A stretch of 41,600 nt of DNA from Gemmatimonadaceae bacterium (GTDB taxonomy: Bacteria; Gemmatimonadota; Gemmatimonadetes; Gemmatimonadales; Gemmatimonadaceae), in NCBI GenBank assembly GCA_020853635.1, contig JADYYN010000105.1:1-41600 (forward strand), in the 5' to 3' direction. This document shows positions 26,077 to 36,508 of the stretch, piece after piece (within the stretch, counting starts at the first letter, position 1; each line of letters starts with the position of its first letter). The position numbers and the translations under genes were made by a program. The notes under the pieces were generated by a model. The model did not search any database, was not told the DNA's origin, and saw nothing but the letters and a program-made list of their open reading frames with translations.

Positions 26077-27030
26077 ATGGACGGACTCGCAGTACCCATC
26101 CACGGTTATCGTGTGCTCACCGGCACGGCCAATCGGCCGCTCGCCGATGAGATCGCGAAGTCGCTCGGCGTCGAGATCACCAAGGCGACCGTGTCACGCT
26201 TCGCCGACGGCGAAGTCTTCATCCGACTCGACGAGAACGTCCGCGGCGCCGATGTGTTCATCGTGCAGCCCACGAACCCGCCGGCGGAGAACCTGCTCGA
26301 ACTGCTCCTCCTCGTGGACGCCGCGCGCCGCGCCTCCGCCGCGCGCGTCACGTGCGTGTTGCCGTATTACGGCTATGCGCGCCAGGACCGCAAGGACCAG
26401 CCCCGCGTCGCGATCGGCGCCAAGCTTGTCGCCAACATGATCATGCGCGCCGGCGCGGACCGAGTCTTGGGCGTCGACTTCCACGCGCATCAGCTGCAGG
26501 GGTTCTTCGACATCCCTGTCGATCACCTGTACGCGGCGCCGGTGTTCACGGCGCATTATCGCAAGAAGAAGTTGCAGGACCTCGTCGTCGTCGCCCCCGA
26601 CGTGGGTTCGGCGAAGATGGCCCGCGGTTTCGCCAAGCGCCTCAATGCCTCACTCGCGATCATCGACAAGCGTCGCCCCACGGCCAACGTGGCTGAGGTG
26701 GTGAACGTGGTCGGTGAAGTGGAAGGCAAGGACTGCTTGCTCGCCGACGACATGATCGACACGGCCGGCACGGTCTCCGAGGCCGCGCGCGCACTGAAGA
26801 ACCTCGGTGCGAAGGACATCTATGTCTGCGCGACGCACGCGTTGCTCAGCGGCCCGGCCGTGGAGCGGCTCTCCAACGCGCCGATCAAGGAAGTCGCGGT
26901 GACCAACACCATCGCGATCCCGGAGTCGCGGAAGTTCGAAGCGCTCACGGTGTTGAGTGTGGGAGAGCTGCTCGCGAAGGCGATCCGGTTCACGCATTCG
27001 GATCAGAGTGTCAGCTCACTCTTCGAGTGA
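26077..27030 (+). CDS. prs: Ribose-phosphate pyrophosphokinase (PRPP synthetase)
   Basis: 317 residues, standard class I length. Transfers pyrophosphate from ATP to ribose 5-phosphate, giving PRPP for purine, pyrimidine, His, Trp and NAD synthesis. Clear motifs: SRFADGEVFIRLDENVRGADVFIVQ, YYGYARQDRKDQPRVAIGAKL (ATP site and flexible loop), VDFHAHQLQGFFDIPVDHL with the metal-binding His, VVVAPDVGSAKMAR, and the PRPP loop LADDMIDTAGTVSEAA near 225-240. The ATG gives a family-like N-terminus. It is followed after repeats by rplY and pth, a common neighbourhood. Confidence 0.97.
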   Translation: MDGLAVPIHGYRVLTGTANRPLADEIAKSLGVEITKATVSRFADGEVFIRLDENVRGADVFIVQPTNPPAENLLELLLLVDAARRASAARVTCVLPYYGYARQDRKDQPRVAIGAKLVANMIMRAGADRVLGVDFHAHQLQGFFDIPVDHLYAAPVFTAHYRKKKLQDLVVVAPDVGSAKMARGFAKRLNASLAIIDKRRPTANVAEVVNVVGEVEGKDCLLADDMIDTAGTVSEAARALKNLGAKDIYVCATHALLSGPAVERLSNAPIKEVAVTNTIAIPESRKFEALTVLSVGELLAKAIRFTHSDQSVSSLFE

Positions 27031-27195
27031 CAGATGGGAGATGGGAGATGGGAGATGTGAGATGGGAGATGTGAGGGCGATGCGCGGGTGCGTCGCTGCA
27101 AGTGTGGGTGCAGGTGCAGTCCCCTGCAGCATGTGAGCGCCGAGATCGGCCGAGAGCATCGCTTCAACTCTCCCATCTCCCCTCTCCCATCTGCA
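27031..27195. repeat. GGGAGAT tandem repeats in inverted orientation between prs and rplY
   Basis: Starting directly after the prs stop, five or six GGGAGAT-like units (27033-27075; variants GTGAGAT) are followed about 95 bases later by the reverse complement, CTCCCAT/CTCCCCT units at 27169-27191. Folded as RNA the two ends would form a long imperfect stem. The part between them (27076-27168) holds a second small hairpin around GTGCAG/CTGCAG-like sequence (27113-27130). Nothing coding is seen. Confidence 0.65.
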
Positions 27196-27272
27196 GGCCA
27201 ATTGGCGCTCCGCCGGGCCGGATCTACCGGGAACCCACGTTGCGCGCCATTCACGTTCCAGAGGTGTTTCAC

Positions 27273-27920
27273 ATGGCTTCCGTTCCGTTCTCCGCCACCA
27301 CTCGCGACAACACCGGCAAGGGTGTCGCGCGCAAGCTTCGCGCTGTGGGCCAGGTCCCGGCGATCATCTACGGGCATGCCCGTGAGCCGCAGACGCTGCA
27401 GCTCGAAGCGCATCCGCTCCAGCTGCTTCTCGAGAAGAACCCGTACCAGAGCACCGTCATTGCGCTCACGGTCGGCGGCAAGACGTTCAACACGCTGATC
27501 CGCGAGATCCAGCGCCACCCGTACAACCGCCAGATCCTGCACGTCGACTTCCAGGAACTCGTCGCCGGTGAGAAGGTCACCGTGCCGGTACCGCTCCAGT
27601 TCACGGGCACGCCCGAGGGCGTCCGTCATGGCGGCGGCATGCTCGACCAGGTCCTGCACGAGCTCGAAGTCTCCTGCGATCCGGCCAACATCCCGCATCA
27701 CATCGTCGTCGATGTCACGCCGCTCACGATCGGTCACTCGATCCACGCCGGCGAGATCCCGCTGCCGGCCGGTGTGACGCTCGAGTCCGACGCCGACGCG
27801 ACGGTCTGCGTCTGCGCCGCGCCGAAGGTCGAGGTCGAGGCCACGCCGACGGCTGAGGCCGCGGCCGGCGAGCCGGAACTCATCCGCAAGGCCAAGGCTG
27901 ACGAAGCCGCCGAGAAGTAA
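27273..27920 (+). CDS. rplY: 50S ribosomal protein L25/general stress protein Ctc
   Basis: 215 residues, the long two-domain (CTC/TL5) form. It binds 5S rRNA in the central protuberance of the ribosome. N-terminal L25 domain: VARKLRAVGQVPAIIYG, TLQLEAHPLQLLL and FNTLIREIQRHPYNRQILHVDF; C-terminal beta domain: KVTVPVPLQFTGTPEGV, GGMLDQVLHELEVSCDPANIP, VTPLTIGHSIHAGEI. The tail is Ala/Glu/Lys-rich as usual. The ATG at 27273 follows a GAGGTG ribosome site and gives MASVPFSATTRD. Pth follows after 39 bases, the frequent rplY-pth pair. Confidence 0.96.
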   Translation: MASVPFSATTRDNTGKGVARKLRAVGQVPAIIYGHAREPQTLQLEAHPLQLLLEKNPYQSTVIALTVGGKTFNTLIREIQRHPYNRQILHVDFQELVAGEKVTVPVPLQFTGTPEGVRHGGGMLDQVLHELEVSCDPANIPHHIVVDVTPLTIGHSIHAGEIPLPAGVTLESDADATVCVCAAPKVEVEATPTAEAAAGEPELIRKAKADEAAEK

Positions 27921-27959
27921 CCCGCTGCACCGCACGGCACACCGAGTCCTTGGACGACC

Positions 27960-28538
27960 ATGAAAGTTTTCCTCGGACTCGGCAACCCGGGCAAGGAGTA
28001 CGCGAACACGCGACACAACGTCGGCTGGTGGGTGCTCGATCACCTCGCCGACGTGTGGCGCTTGGACGGATGGCGCAAGGATGGTGAGGCCCTGACGAGT
28101 TCGGGGTCGGTCGGTGCCATCAAGGTGCGGCTGGTGAAGCCACAGACGTTCATGAACCTCTCGGGGGCGGTGCTCAAGCCCTGGTTGCGGCGCCCGTTCT
28201 GGGCGGCGGCCACGGATTTGCTGGTCATCTCCGATGAGGTGCAGTTGCCGGTCGGGACCTACCGGTTCCGCGCCCGCGGCTCTGCCGGTGGGCACAACGG
28301 ACTCAAGAGCATCGAGCAGGCGCTCGGGAGTCAGGAGTATGCGCGGTTGCGGATCGGCGTCGGCCCGAGCGATCCGCAGCGGCGTGTGGGAGACCTCGCC
28401 GAGTTCGTGCTCGGTGAGTTCGGGAAGCAGGAGGCCGCTGACACACGGGCGCTGCTTCCGACGTTCGAGACCGCATTGCAGCAATGGGCCAAGGACGGCA
28501 TCGGCCCGGTGATGAACACGTTCAACTCCACCACTTAA
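27960..28538 (+). CDS. pth: Peptidyl-tRNA hydrolase
   Basis: 192 residues. Cleaves the ester bond of peptidyl-tRNAs that drop off ribosomes, recycling tRNA. Family signatures: [21 protein letters not shown] with the catalytic His near residue 19 and the Asn before it, [28 protein letters not shown] with the catalytic Asp, [12 protein letters not shown], and [10 protein letters not shown]. All active-site residues are present. Lies downstream of rplY and 10 bases before the pyrophosphatase gene. Confidence 0.96.
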   Translation: MKVFLGLGNPGKEYANTRHNVGWWVLDHLADVWRLDGWRKDGEALTSSGSVGAIKVRLVKPQTFMNLSGAVLKPWLRRPFWAAATDLLVISDEVQLPVGTYRFRARGSAGGHNGLKSIEQALGSQEYARLRIGVGPSDPQRRVGDLAEFVLGEFGKQEAADTRALLPTFETALQQWAKDGIGPVMNTFNSTT

Positions 28539-28548
28539 CCCCCCTCTC

Positions 28549-30606
<2,058 letters not shown>

Positions 30607-30608
30607 GG

Positions 30609-30634
30609 GCAGATGGGAGATGGGAGATGGGAGG
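30609..30634. repeat. GGGAGAT repeat, left arm around the four-helix-bundle gene
   Basis: AGATGGGAG units follow each other after the hppA stop. The inverted counterpart is at 31166-31196, so the two arms flank exactly one gene. Same unit as at 27031-27075. Confidence 0.65.
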
Positions 30635-30656
30635 GGGGAGGCCTTTCGGCCTCCCC
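30635..30656 (+). terminator. Intrinsic terminator after hppA
   Basis: GGGGAGGCC (30635-30643) pairs perfectly with GGCCTCCCC (30648-30656) around a TTTC loop; a T-rich stretch (TTCTCGTTTCTGTT) follows. It ends the rplY-pth-hppA transcription unit and may also serve the minus-strand gene that converges on it. Confidence 0.7.
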
Positions 30657-30673
30657 TTCTCGTTTCTGTTCGC

Positions 30674-31105
30674 TCACCTCTCGTTTCGGCCGGCTCGCTC
30701 CGGACGCTGTCGGTCGGCTCGATCATCTGTGCAACTCTCGCGTTTTCGCAGCTTCTCCTGGACTCGCTTTCTCAGGCCCATGAGCATGCTTTGAACCTCG
30801 GAGAGTCGGGCTTCGAGCACGGCGTACTCCCTCGCTGTGATGAGTTCGAGGTCCTTCGCAAGCAGTAGGTGATAGTCCGCCTCCCGCGCGCTAGCGAGTG
30901 CGATCTCGAGGTAACGGTTGAACTGGGCCTGCGAGGCGTGGCCCGCGCCTTCCGCGAGGTTCGCAGGGATCGCGGAGATGGACCGTCGCAGCTGACTGCT
31001 CAGCCCCGGATAGCGACGGGCCAAAGGACCATCGACGGCGCGGTGAATGCGCAGCGTCAGTTCGTGGGCTTTCTCCCACACCTGGAGCTTTCGGAACGGA
31101 TACAT
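30674..31105 (-). CDS. Four-helix bundle protein (23S rRNA intervening-sequence protein family)
   Basis: 143 residues. The family pattern is clear: [20 protein letters not shown] at the N-terminus, [22 protein letters not shown] in the middle, [23 protein letters not shown] and [16 protein letters not shown] in the last helix. Such proteins were first seen inside 23S rRNA intervening sequences but are mostly free-standing, with unknown role; they may bind nucleic acid as pentamers. The last 25 residues are Arg-rich and reach into the terminator region. The gene stands alone between two inverted GGGAGAT arrays, in the opposite direction to its neighbours, as if inserted as a unit. Confidence 0.88.
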   Translation of the reverse strand: MYPFRKLQVWEKAHELTLRIHRAVDGPLARRYPGLSSQLRRSISAIPANLAEGAGHASQAQFNRYLEIALASAREADYHLLLAKDLELITAREYAVLEARLSEVQSMLMGLRKRVQEKLRKRESCTDDRADRQRPERAGRNER

Positions 31106-31165
31106 GACCTGAACCTCGGGTCCTCGGCACCGAAATCCGGTATCAGAAGCCCGCGAGTGGTTACC

Positions 31166-31196
31166 TTACATCTCCCATCTCCCATCTCACTTCTCC
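31166..31196. repeat. CTCCCAT repeat, right arm around the four-helix-bundle gene
   Basis: ATCTCCC units directly before the ychF start are the reverse complement of the array at 30609-30634. They overlap the place where the ychF ribosome site should be, so ychF has only a weak Shine-Dalgarno sequence. Confidence 0.65.
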
Positions 31197-32297
31197 ATGC
31201 TTTCCTTAGGCATCGTAGGCCTCCCCAACGTCGGCAAGTCCTCCCTCTTCAACGCCCTCACGGCAGCGAAGGCAGAGGCCGCCAACTACCCCTTCTGCAC
31301 CATCGACCCCAACGTCGGCGTCGTCACCGTCCCCGACAAACGGCTTGATGCCCTCGCAGTCGTGGTGAAGCCGGAGCGCACGGTGCCTGCGGCGGTGCAG
31401 TTCGTCGACATCGCGGGGCTCGTGAAGGGTGCATCGAAGGGTGAAGGCCGCGGCAACGCGTTCCTGAGTAACATCCGCGAGACTGACGCCATCGTGCACG
31501 TCGTGCGTTGCTTCGACGATCCTGACGTCATCCACGTCGATGGCTCGGTGAATCCGGCGCGCGATCGCGAGACGATCGAGTTCGAACTCGCGCTCGCCGA
31601 CCTCACGGTGGTGGAGAAGCGGCTCGACAAGGCCAAGCGCGCGGCGAAGACCGGTGACAAAGCCGCCGCCACCGAAGCCGCCGCGCTCGAGAAGGCTCAC
31701 GCGCCGCTCAGCGAAGGCCGCGCCCTGTGGCACGTGACGCTCACGCCCGAGGAGCGCGCGCTCATGCAGCCGCTGCAGCTGCTGACGCTCAAGCCCATCC
31801 TCTACGCCGCCAACGTCACCGACGCCGAACTCACGGGGCAGGAAGGCCCGCACGTCACCGCGCTGCGCGCCGCGATCGCCGCCGATCACGAGCCCGCCGA
31901 GGTCGTCACGTTCTCGGCGAAGATCGAGTCCGAACTCGCCGAGCTCCCGCCGGAGGATCGCGCGGAGTTCCTCTCATCGCTCGGCCTCGAGTCCGCAGGG
32001 CTCGACCGACTCATCCAGGCCGGCTTCCATCTCCTCGGCCTGCACACGTACTTCACGGCCGGTGAGAAGGAAGTGCGCGCGTGGACGCTGCATCAGGGCG
32101 ACACGGCCCCCAAGGCCGCCGGCGTCATCCACTCGGACTTCGAACGCGGCTTCATCCGCGCCGAAACGGTGGGCTACGACGACTTCATCGCGATGGGCGG
32201 TTGGAAGGGCGCGAAGGAGAAGGGCGCGGTGCGGGCGGAAGGCAAAGAGTACGTCGTGAAGGACGGCGACGTGTTGCTGTTCCGCTTCAACGTCTAG
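31197..32297 (+). CDS. ychF: Ribosome-associated ATPase YchF/OLA1
   Basis: 366 residues. Obg-family P-loop protein that hydrolyses ATP rather than GTP and binds ribosomes, with roles in stress and redox response. Visible: [19 protein letters not shown] (Walker A), the family [16 protein letters not shown] switch I segment, [21 protein letters not shown] (switch II) and the NVTD segment in place of the GTP-specific G4 motif. An alpha-helical hairpin follows near 130-180 and the TGS-like domain closes the protein ([45 protein letters not shown]). The start is supported by domain completeness although ribosome-site sequence is replaced by repeats. Converges on the RiPP cluster with a 12-base gap. 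Confidence 0.96.
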   Translation: MLSLGIVGLPNVGKSSLFNALTAAKAEAANYPFCTIDPNVGVVTVPDKRLDALAVVVKPERTVPAAVQFVDIAGLVKGASKGEGRGNAFLSNIRETDAIVHVVRCFDDPDVIHVDGSVNPARDRETIEFELALADLTVVEKRLDKAKRAAKTGDKAAATEAAALEKAHAPLSEGRALWHVTLTPEERALMQPLQLLTLKPILYAANVTDAELTGQEGPHVTALRAAIAADHEPAEVVTFSAKIESELAELPPEDRAEFLSSLGLESAGLDRLIQAGFHLLGLHTYFTAGEKEVRAWTLHQGDTAPKAAGVIHSDFERGFIRAETVGYDDFIAMGGWKGAKEKGAVRAEGKEYVVKDGDVLLFRFNV

Positions 32298-32309
32298 CGC
32301 GCGCTCGTT

Positions 32310-33383
32310 CTAGTCGCGGGCGCCGCGCACGGCGGTCCACGCCCGCCTGAACGGACGCAGCACCGGATACAATCCCACCAGCGCGTCGGGCAGTTGCACG
32401 GCGTTCCATTCCTGCAGCGTGGGATCGAACGTCGCCCGCGCGAGCAGACGGGCGCGGTCGCCGCTGCGCTCGGTCCACGCGAGATCCCAGCGCAGCGGCG
32501 GGCGCCACGCGGTCTCGCCGAGCCGCCAGCGTTCCTCCACCGTGGCGACCAACGACGGGATCGTGGGGTCCGCCCCCACCGCGCCCGCCAGTTCGCTGGG
32601 CAGTGGCAACTCGAGGGCGCGTGCGATGAGCGCCGCACCGAGACGCACGCAACGTCCGCCGCCGTTCGACTGCGCGCGTTCATGCGCCGCCACCAACGCC
32701 CGGGGTTCGCGCTGCGCCAATGCGGCGAACACCGCCACGTCCTCCAGCGAACTCCAGCCGTGTTTGGTCGCGTGCTGCGCGAGGAGCGCGAGCGTGTCGG
32801 CCATGCAGGGCACCGGGATCAGCGTCCCGGCGAGTGCGACATTGGTGGCGCGCTGCAGCACGTCGCGCACCGGGAGCCGACCGGCGTAGCGCCGCGCGCT
32901 GAACTCCCAGTGCAGCTCGAGCAGCCCGGGTTCGGCGTCGCCGTGGAACTCCCACGCCGCGAGTCCGTCGAAGATGGCGCGCTCCTGCGCCCGACTCATC
33001 GCGTGGCGCGGCGTCCACCCGAGGGCCAGCACCGCCGCGCGGGCGTCGTCACGCGCGTCATGCGGCACAACGATGTCGAGGTCGGAGAACACCCGCAGAC
33101 TCGGATCGCGCCAGGCCTGCACGGCGAGCGCCGGGCCTTTCCACGCCAGCGCGGGCACACCGGCCGATGCGATCGCGGCCATCAACGTACGCAGGGTCTG
33201 CGTAGCCACGAGGGCGCGGAGGGCATCGCCGCGGGCGAGGTCGGCATCGATCGGCGCGATCGTCGCGGGCAGCAACGGCCGGATGAGCGGGAGCACGCGG
33301 TGCGCGACTGCGAGTCCCTGCACGGTCGCCCATTCCTCGGGTGCGACGGCCATCGCGTCGAACGCGAGACGATCCCCGGTCAC
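32310..33383 (-). CDS. Nucleotidyltransferase family protein of a lasso-like RiPP cluster
   Basis: About 357 residues. The polymerase-beta type site is LAWKGPALAVQAWRDP with Lys82, then RVFSDLDIVVPHD with the metal pair Asp101/Asp103. Later come LELHWEFSARRYA and HATKHGWSSLEDVAVF, as in the nucleotidyltransferases (PF14907 type) of RiPP clusters. In the pseudomycoidin system such an enzyme decorates the phosphate put on by the kinase with hexoses; here the same partner kinase is present, so a similar job is likely but not shown. The GTG at 33383 is the only usual start, but the frame stays open upstream into the precursor B gene (LAVLRAALRARV), so the true start may lie further up. Last gene of the cluster. 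Confidence 0.8.
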   Translation of the reverse strand: MTGDRLAFDAMAVAPEEWATVQGLAVAHRVLPLIRPLLPATIAPIDADLARGDALRALVATQTLRTLMAAIASAGVPALAWKGPALAVQAWRDPSLRVFSDLDIVVPHDARDDARAAVLALGWTPRHAMSRAQERAIFDGLAAWEFHGDAEPGLLELHWEFSARRYAGRLPVRDVLQRATNVALAGTLIPVPCMADTLALLAQHATKHGWSSLEDVAVFAALAQREPRALVAAHERAQSNGGGRCVRLGAALIARALELPLPSELAGAVGADPTIPSLVATVEERWRLGETAWRPPLRWDLAWTERSGDRARLLARATFDPTLQEWNAVQLPDALVGLYPVLRPFRRAWTAVRGARD

Positions 33384-33444
33384 GCGCGCGCGCAGCGCGG
33401 CGCGGAGTACTGCGAGCGCGCGCGGCGGCGCGGCGCTCAGTGCG

Positions 33445-33639
33445 TCACCCGGTGCGGCGCCACCAGAAGCCGCCGTCCACGCGGCCCGGCGCGAACCAGT
33501 TGCGCTTGGTCAGCTCGGCCGCGGACCCGTGGACCGTCAACGTCGGCGCTCGATACGGCGCACGGGACGGCGCAGTGACGCGCGGCACCGACGTCTCGTC
33601 GGCGGATCGATCGTCTGGTCGTGAGCGATTGGGTTGCAT
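33445..33639 (-). CDS. Lasso-like RiPP precursor B
   Basis: 64 residues from the ATG at 33637-33639, with GGAG seven bases upstream. The leader has the lasso signature at exact spacing: Tyr29, Pro32, Leu34, Gly38, Leu43, Thr44 (YRAPTLTVHGSAAELT), the part bound by PqqD-type proteins. The rest is KRNWFAPGRVDGGFWWRRTG. If cleavage falls two residues after Thr44, as usual, the core starts at Arg46 and its only acid, Asp55, is position 10; cutting one residue later gives Asn47 to Asp55, a nine-residue ring. The ending RRTG is shared with precursor A. It lies between the kinase and nucleotidyltransferase genes; 120 bases upstream of it are empty. Confidence 0.75.
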   Translation of the reverse strand: MQPNRSRPDDRSADETSVPRVTAPSRAPYRAPTLTVHGSAAELTKRNWFAPGRVDGGFWWRRTG

Positions 33640-33759
33640 CGACGGACTCCGGGGAACACTGGGAACGATACCGAGTGACGCGCTGGTGCAGCAGGAACAT
33701 CGCCTGCGCCGCCACTCTGAACAAAGACGCACACTGCCGATGGAAGATAACGTCCCGGC

Positions 33760-34725
33760 TCAGTCCCGCCCGTCGATGTGCATCACGAAGTGCGACACCG
33801 TCTGGACGAGCGCATCGAGCCGGCCAGGATCCTCGTGCGGCACCAGCCGCTTGACCGGCACCACCGCGGCGAGCCGACCGACCGCCTGCAACTCCGCTCC
33901 CCGCTCGGCATCGTCGAGGAGATAGTTCGCGTACGAGTTGCTGACGAGGCCGAGCAACGCCTCGCCACCACCGACGGCCTCGATGCGCGGCGCGTCGATC
34001 GACTCGCGTGGCGCGAACAGCAGCAACGCACCCACCGGCACCGCCTCATGTGCGGAGACCAGACCCGCCTGCGCGAGCGAGAGTCCCCTCTTGGGGAATG
34101 TCGGCGTGAGCGGCGCCAATCTTGACCCGGCCCCGAACAGCAGACGCTCGCTGTCCTCCCACAGACGCACCTGATCCGGCGCCGGCGTGGTCATCCAGCC
34201 GCGCGGCGTCTCACGCAGTACGAGGATGTCGTCGGTGACCACGGCGTAGCCGCGCTGCGCACACGCCGTCACCAGCGTGGACTTCCCCGCTCCGCCCGGC
34301 CCAACGAACGCCACCGCACGCCCGTCGATCACCGCCGCACTCGCGTGCAACGCGAGCAGCCCGCGCCGTCGCAACGCATAGCCGAGCACCGGACCCACCA
34401 GGAAGGTCATCGCGTCAGCGAGGGTGAGCGGCGCATCCCAATCGGCCCACACCTGACGCCCGTCGGTGGTGATGTGGAATCGGATCCCTTCGGCGTACCG
34501 CAGCACGATCGCTCCCACGGTCGGCAGCGCGGAGACCACCACCGCCGGCTCGTCGCCCTCGCGTTCGTCGGAACGGTACCGCTCCTGTTCCGGCACCTCC
34601 GCCCACGGCGGCTGCGCGTCGAGCGCGATCACGACATCCGCGTCGCCCTGCGCGCCGACCTCCGCGAGCCCGGGCAAGGGGTGCGCACTGCGCAAACGGA
34701 GTCCGAACGCGAGATGATCAGCCAT
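33760..34725 (-). CDS. HPr kinase-like protein of a lasso-like RiPP cluster
   Basis: 321 residues. The C-terminal HprK-type core has LLALHASAAV with His127, Walker A GPGGAGKST at 142-150, VVTDDILVL with Asp165/Asp166, and later VGALLLFAPRESIDAPRIEAV. The first 100 residues are a beta-rich N-domain with no DRTGG-type motif, so it is not true HPr kinase. Homologues in paeninodin-type clusters phosphorylate the C-terminal Ser of the lasso precursor. Here both precursors end Thr-Gly, so Thr may be the acceptor (inference). The ATG at 34725 overlaps the cyclase stop by 8 bases. Confidence 0.85.
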   Translation of the reverse strand: MADHLAFGLRLRSAHPLPGLAEVGAQGDADVVIALDAQPPWAEVPEQERYRSDEREGDEPAVVVSALPTVGAIVLRYAEGIRFHITTDGRQVWADWDAPLTLADAMTFLVGPVLGYALRRRGLLALHASAAVIDGRAVAFVGPGGAGKSTLVTACAQRGYAVVTDDILVLRETPRGWMTTPAPDQVRLWEDSERLLFGAGSRLAPLTPTFPKRGLSLAQAGLVSAHEAVPVGALLLFAPRESIDAPRIEAVGGGEALLGLVSNSYANYLLDDAERGAELQAVGRLAAVVPVKRLVPHEDPGRLDALVQTVSHFVMHIDGRD

Positions 34726-36508
34726 GACGCGACACCGGCTGCGCGAGCCATCGCGCGACTTCGTACACGCGCCACGCGGCCATCACCGCGTTCGCATCAC
34801 CCGACTCCAGGAGCACGCGCTTCCACTCCGCCACGTCGATGAGATGCTCCATCGGATGTGCGAGCGCACGACGGGCACCGTCCGCCGCGCGCCACGCCGC
34901 CACGCCCGCCTCGATCGCACCGTGCACCGGCGTCTTGGGACGTGCGAGCACGTCGGCCGGCAGCTGGCCCTGCATCGCCCGGCGGATCAACTGCTTCTCC
35001 TGACACCACGGGATGGGCGCGATCGCATACACGAATGTGAACAACCGCGCGTCGAGCAACGGCAGCACGACCGTGAGCGGCACGCCGGTCACGCTCGTGT
35101 CGTCGATAGCGAACAACGTCTCCCACACCGGCTGCTCGAACGACCACGCGGAGAGCGGACGCAGCGGGTGACGGGCGGACTGTGGTGGCACCATCGTGCC
35201 GTGCTGCGCGAGGACGTCCGGACGCAGCCACGTCGGCGCCCGCCAGTCGCGCGTGCGTGACGCTGCGGCGCGCCCCGAGAACTCGCGCGCACCGATCCAT
35301 GGCCGACGCGTCGATCCGCCGCGGAACGCACGCCAACTCCGCCACGTGTCCGCCCACGGTCTCGTGCGCAACAGCGTGAGCAGGTCCGGCGGTGCGAGCA
35401 GTGAGTCGCCATCCTCTCCGTCAATCGTCACCGGTGCCTGCGCCGCGAGTGATGCCGCACGCGTGCGCCACATCGCGAGGTCGGGGTCGGACACAGGCTC
35501 AGGCGTGTGCACCAGCGGATCATCGCAGTGCGCGAGGAGCCCCGCGCCGTCGGCGTACGCGATCTCCTGCGGGATCCCCAGGTGGTCCGCGACACGCCGC
35601 GCCCACTGTGCTTCGTCGGTGGGCACCAGCCGCTCGTGCGAGACAGTGAGCGCCGAGAGCTTCACCGCACCCGCGTGGCTGCGCGCGGCGGCTGCGATCG
35701 CGGGGGAGTCGAGCCCGCCACTGAGCTGGATGGTCGCGCGCGGCGTGCGCAGGCGATCGCGCACCGCGGTGCCGAGCACTTCGCGGAACTCGGCGAGCAC
35801 CACATCGTCGCGCATGCCGGTCCGCGAGGCCGGCACGGGGAAGTCCCAATGCCGCGTCTCCTCACGCGACCCGTCGGCGCGCCAGACCCACTGATGCGCG
35901 GGTGGCACCCGATGCACACCCACCCGCGCTGTGCGCCAAGGATCGATGATGGAGCCCGAGCGCAGGAAGTCCGTGAGCGCGCGCTCATCCGGCGTGGCGT
36001 CCACGCCCGGCAGCAGCAACAGCGCGTCGAGATCGTTCGCGAGCGCGACGAACTCCCTCGTCTCGGCCACGAATAGTGGCTTCACGCCGAAGGTGCCGCG
36101 CGCCGCGATGAGCTCGCGCGAGGCGGTGCGCAACGCCGCGAACGCGAAGTCGCCGAGGCAGTGTGCGGCGGCGTCGCGCCCCCATACCTGCAGCGCCGCG
36201 TGACAGAGCGAGGCATCGGTGGCGTGCATGGCCTCGGCGATTCCGGCGTCGCGTAGCCGGGCGCGCAGACGATCGCGATCGTCGAGCCGCAGGTCGGCCG
36301 CGAGCAGCAGCGCGTCGCGCAGGATCGGCAGGTCGTCCTCCGCGCCCACCGCGTCGGTGAACGCGGTGTGCACCGCGACGGCGTCGGCCGTACGTTGCAC
36401 GCGGCTGCCTTCCGGCCCACGGAGCGCGAGCCGCGCGACCACGCGCGCGAGCACGGCATCATCCAACTGACCGCCAGCGCGGTGCCAGCACAGCAGGAAC
36501 CCGCTCAC
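34718..36508 (-). CDS. Asparagine synthase-like lasso cyclase (C protein)
   Basis: 596 residues. The N-terminal half has the glutaminase fold (GFLLCWHRAGG, CLGDFAFAALRT, RGTFGVKPLFVAET) but lacks the Cys at position 2, so it should not release ammonia. The synthetase half has the ATP loop IQLSGGLDSPAIAAAA with SGGLDS at 263-268, then a DGEDGDSLLAPPD segment matching the GDGGDE region of asparagine synthetases. In lasso systems this enzyme adenylates the Asp/Glu side chain and joins it to the new N-terminus. The only ring acid in each precursor core, Asp50 or Asp55, would be its target. GTG start overlaps the methyltransferase stop (GTGA). Confidence 0.87.
   Translation of the reverse strand: MSGFLLCWHRAGGQLDDAVLARVVARLALRGPEGSRVQRTADAVAVHTAFTDAVGAEDDLPILRDALLLAADLRLDDRDRLRARLRDAGIAEAMHATDASLCHAALQVWGRDAAAHCLGDFAFAALRTASRELIAARGTFGVKPLFVAETREFVALANDLDALLLLPGVDATPDERALTDFLRSGSIIDPWRTARVGVHRVPPAHQWVWRADGSREETRHWDFPVPASRTGMRDDVVLAEFREVLGTAVRDRLRTPRATIQLSGGLDSPAIAAAARSHAGAVKLSALTVSHERLVPTDEAQWARRVADHLGIPQEIAYADGAGLLAHCDDPLVHTPEPVSDPDLAMWRTRAASLAAQAPVTIDGEDGDSLLAPPDLLTLLRTRPWADTWRSWRAFRGGSTRRPWIGAREFSGRAAASRTRDWRAPTWLRPDVLAQHGTMVPPQSARHPLRPLSAWSFEQPVWETLFAIDDTSVTGVPLTVVLPLLDARLFTFVYAIAPIPWCQEKQLIRRAMQGQLPADVLARPKTPVHGAIEAGVAAWRAADGARRALAHPMEHLIDVAEWKRVLLESGDANAVMAAWRVYEVARWLAQPVSRHG

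Noticed and set aside
30674-31105. Sign of a 23S rRNA intervening sequence
   Set aside because: The protein family is named after such sequences, but no rRNA sequence lies around it; most members are free-standing.
33640-33759. A hidden B2 peptidase or third precursor in the gap after the kinase gene
   Set aside because: Only 120 bases; all frames lack the B2 motifs and the leader signature.
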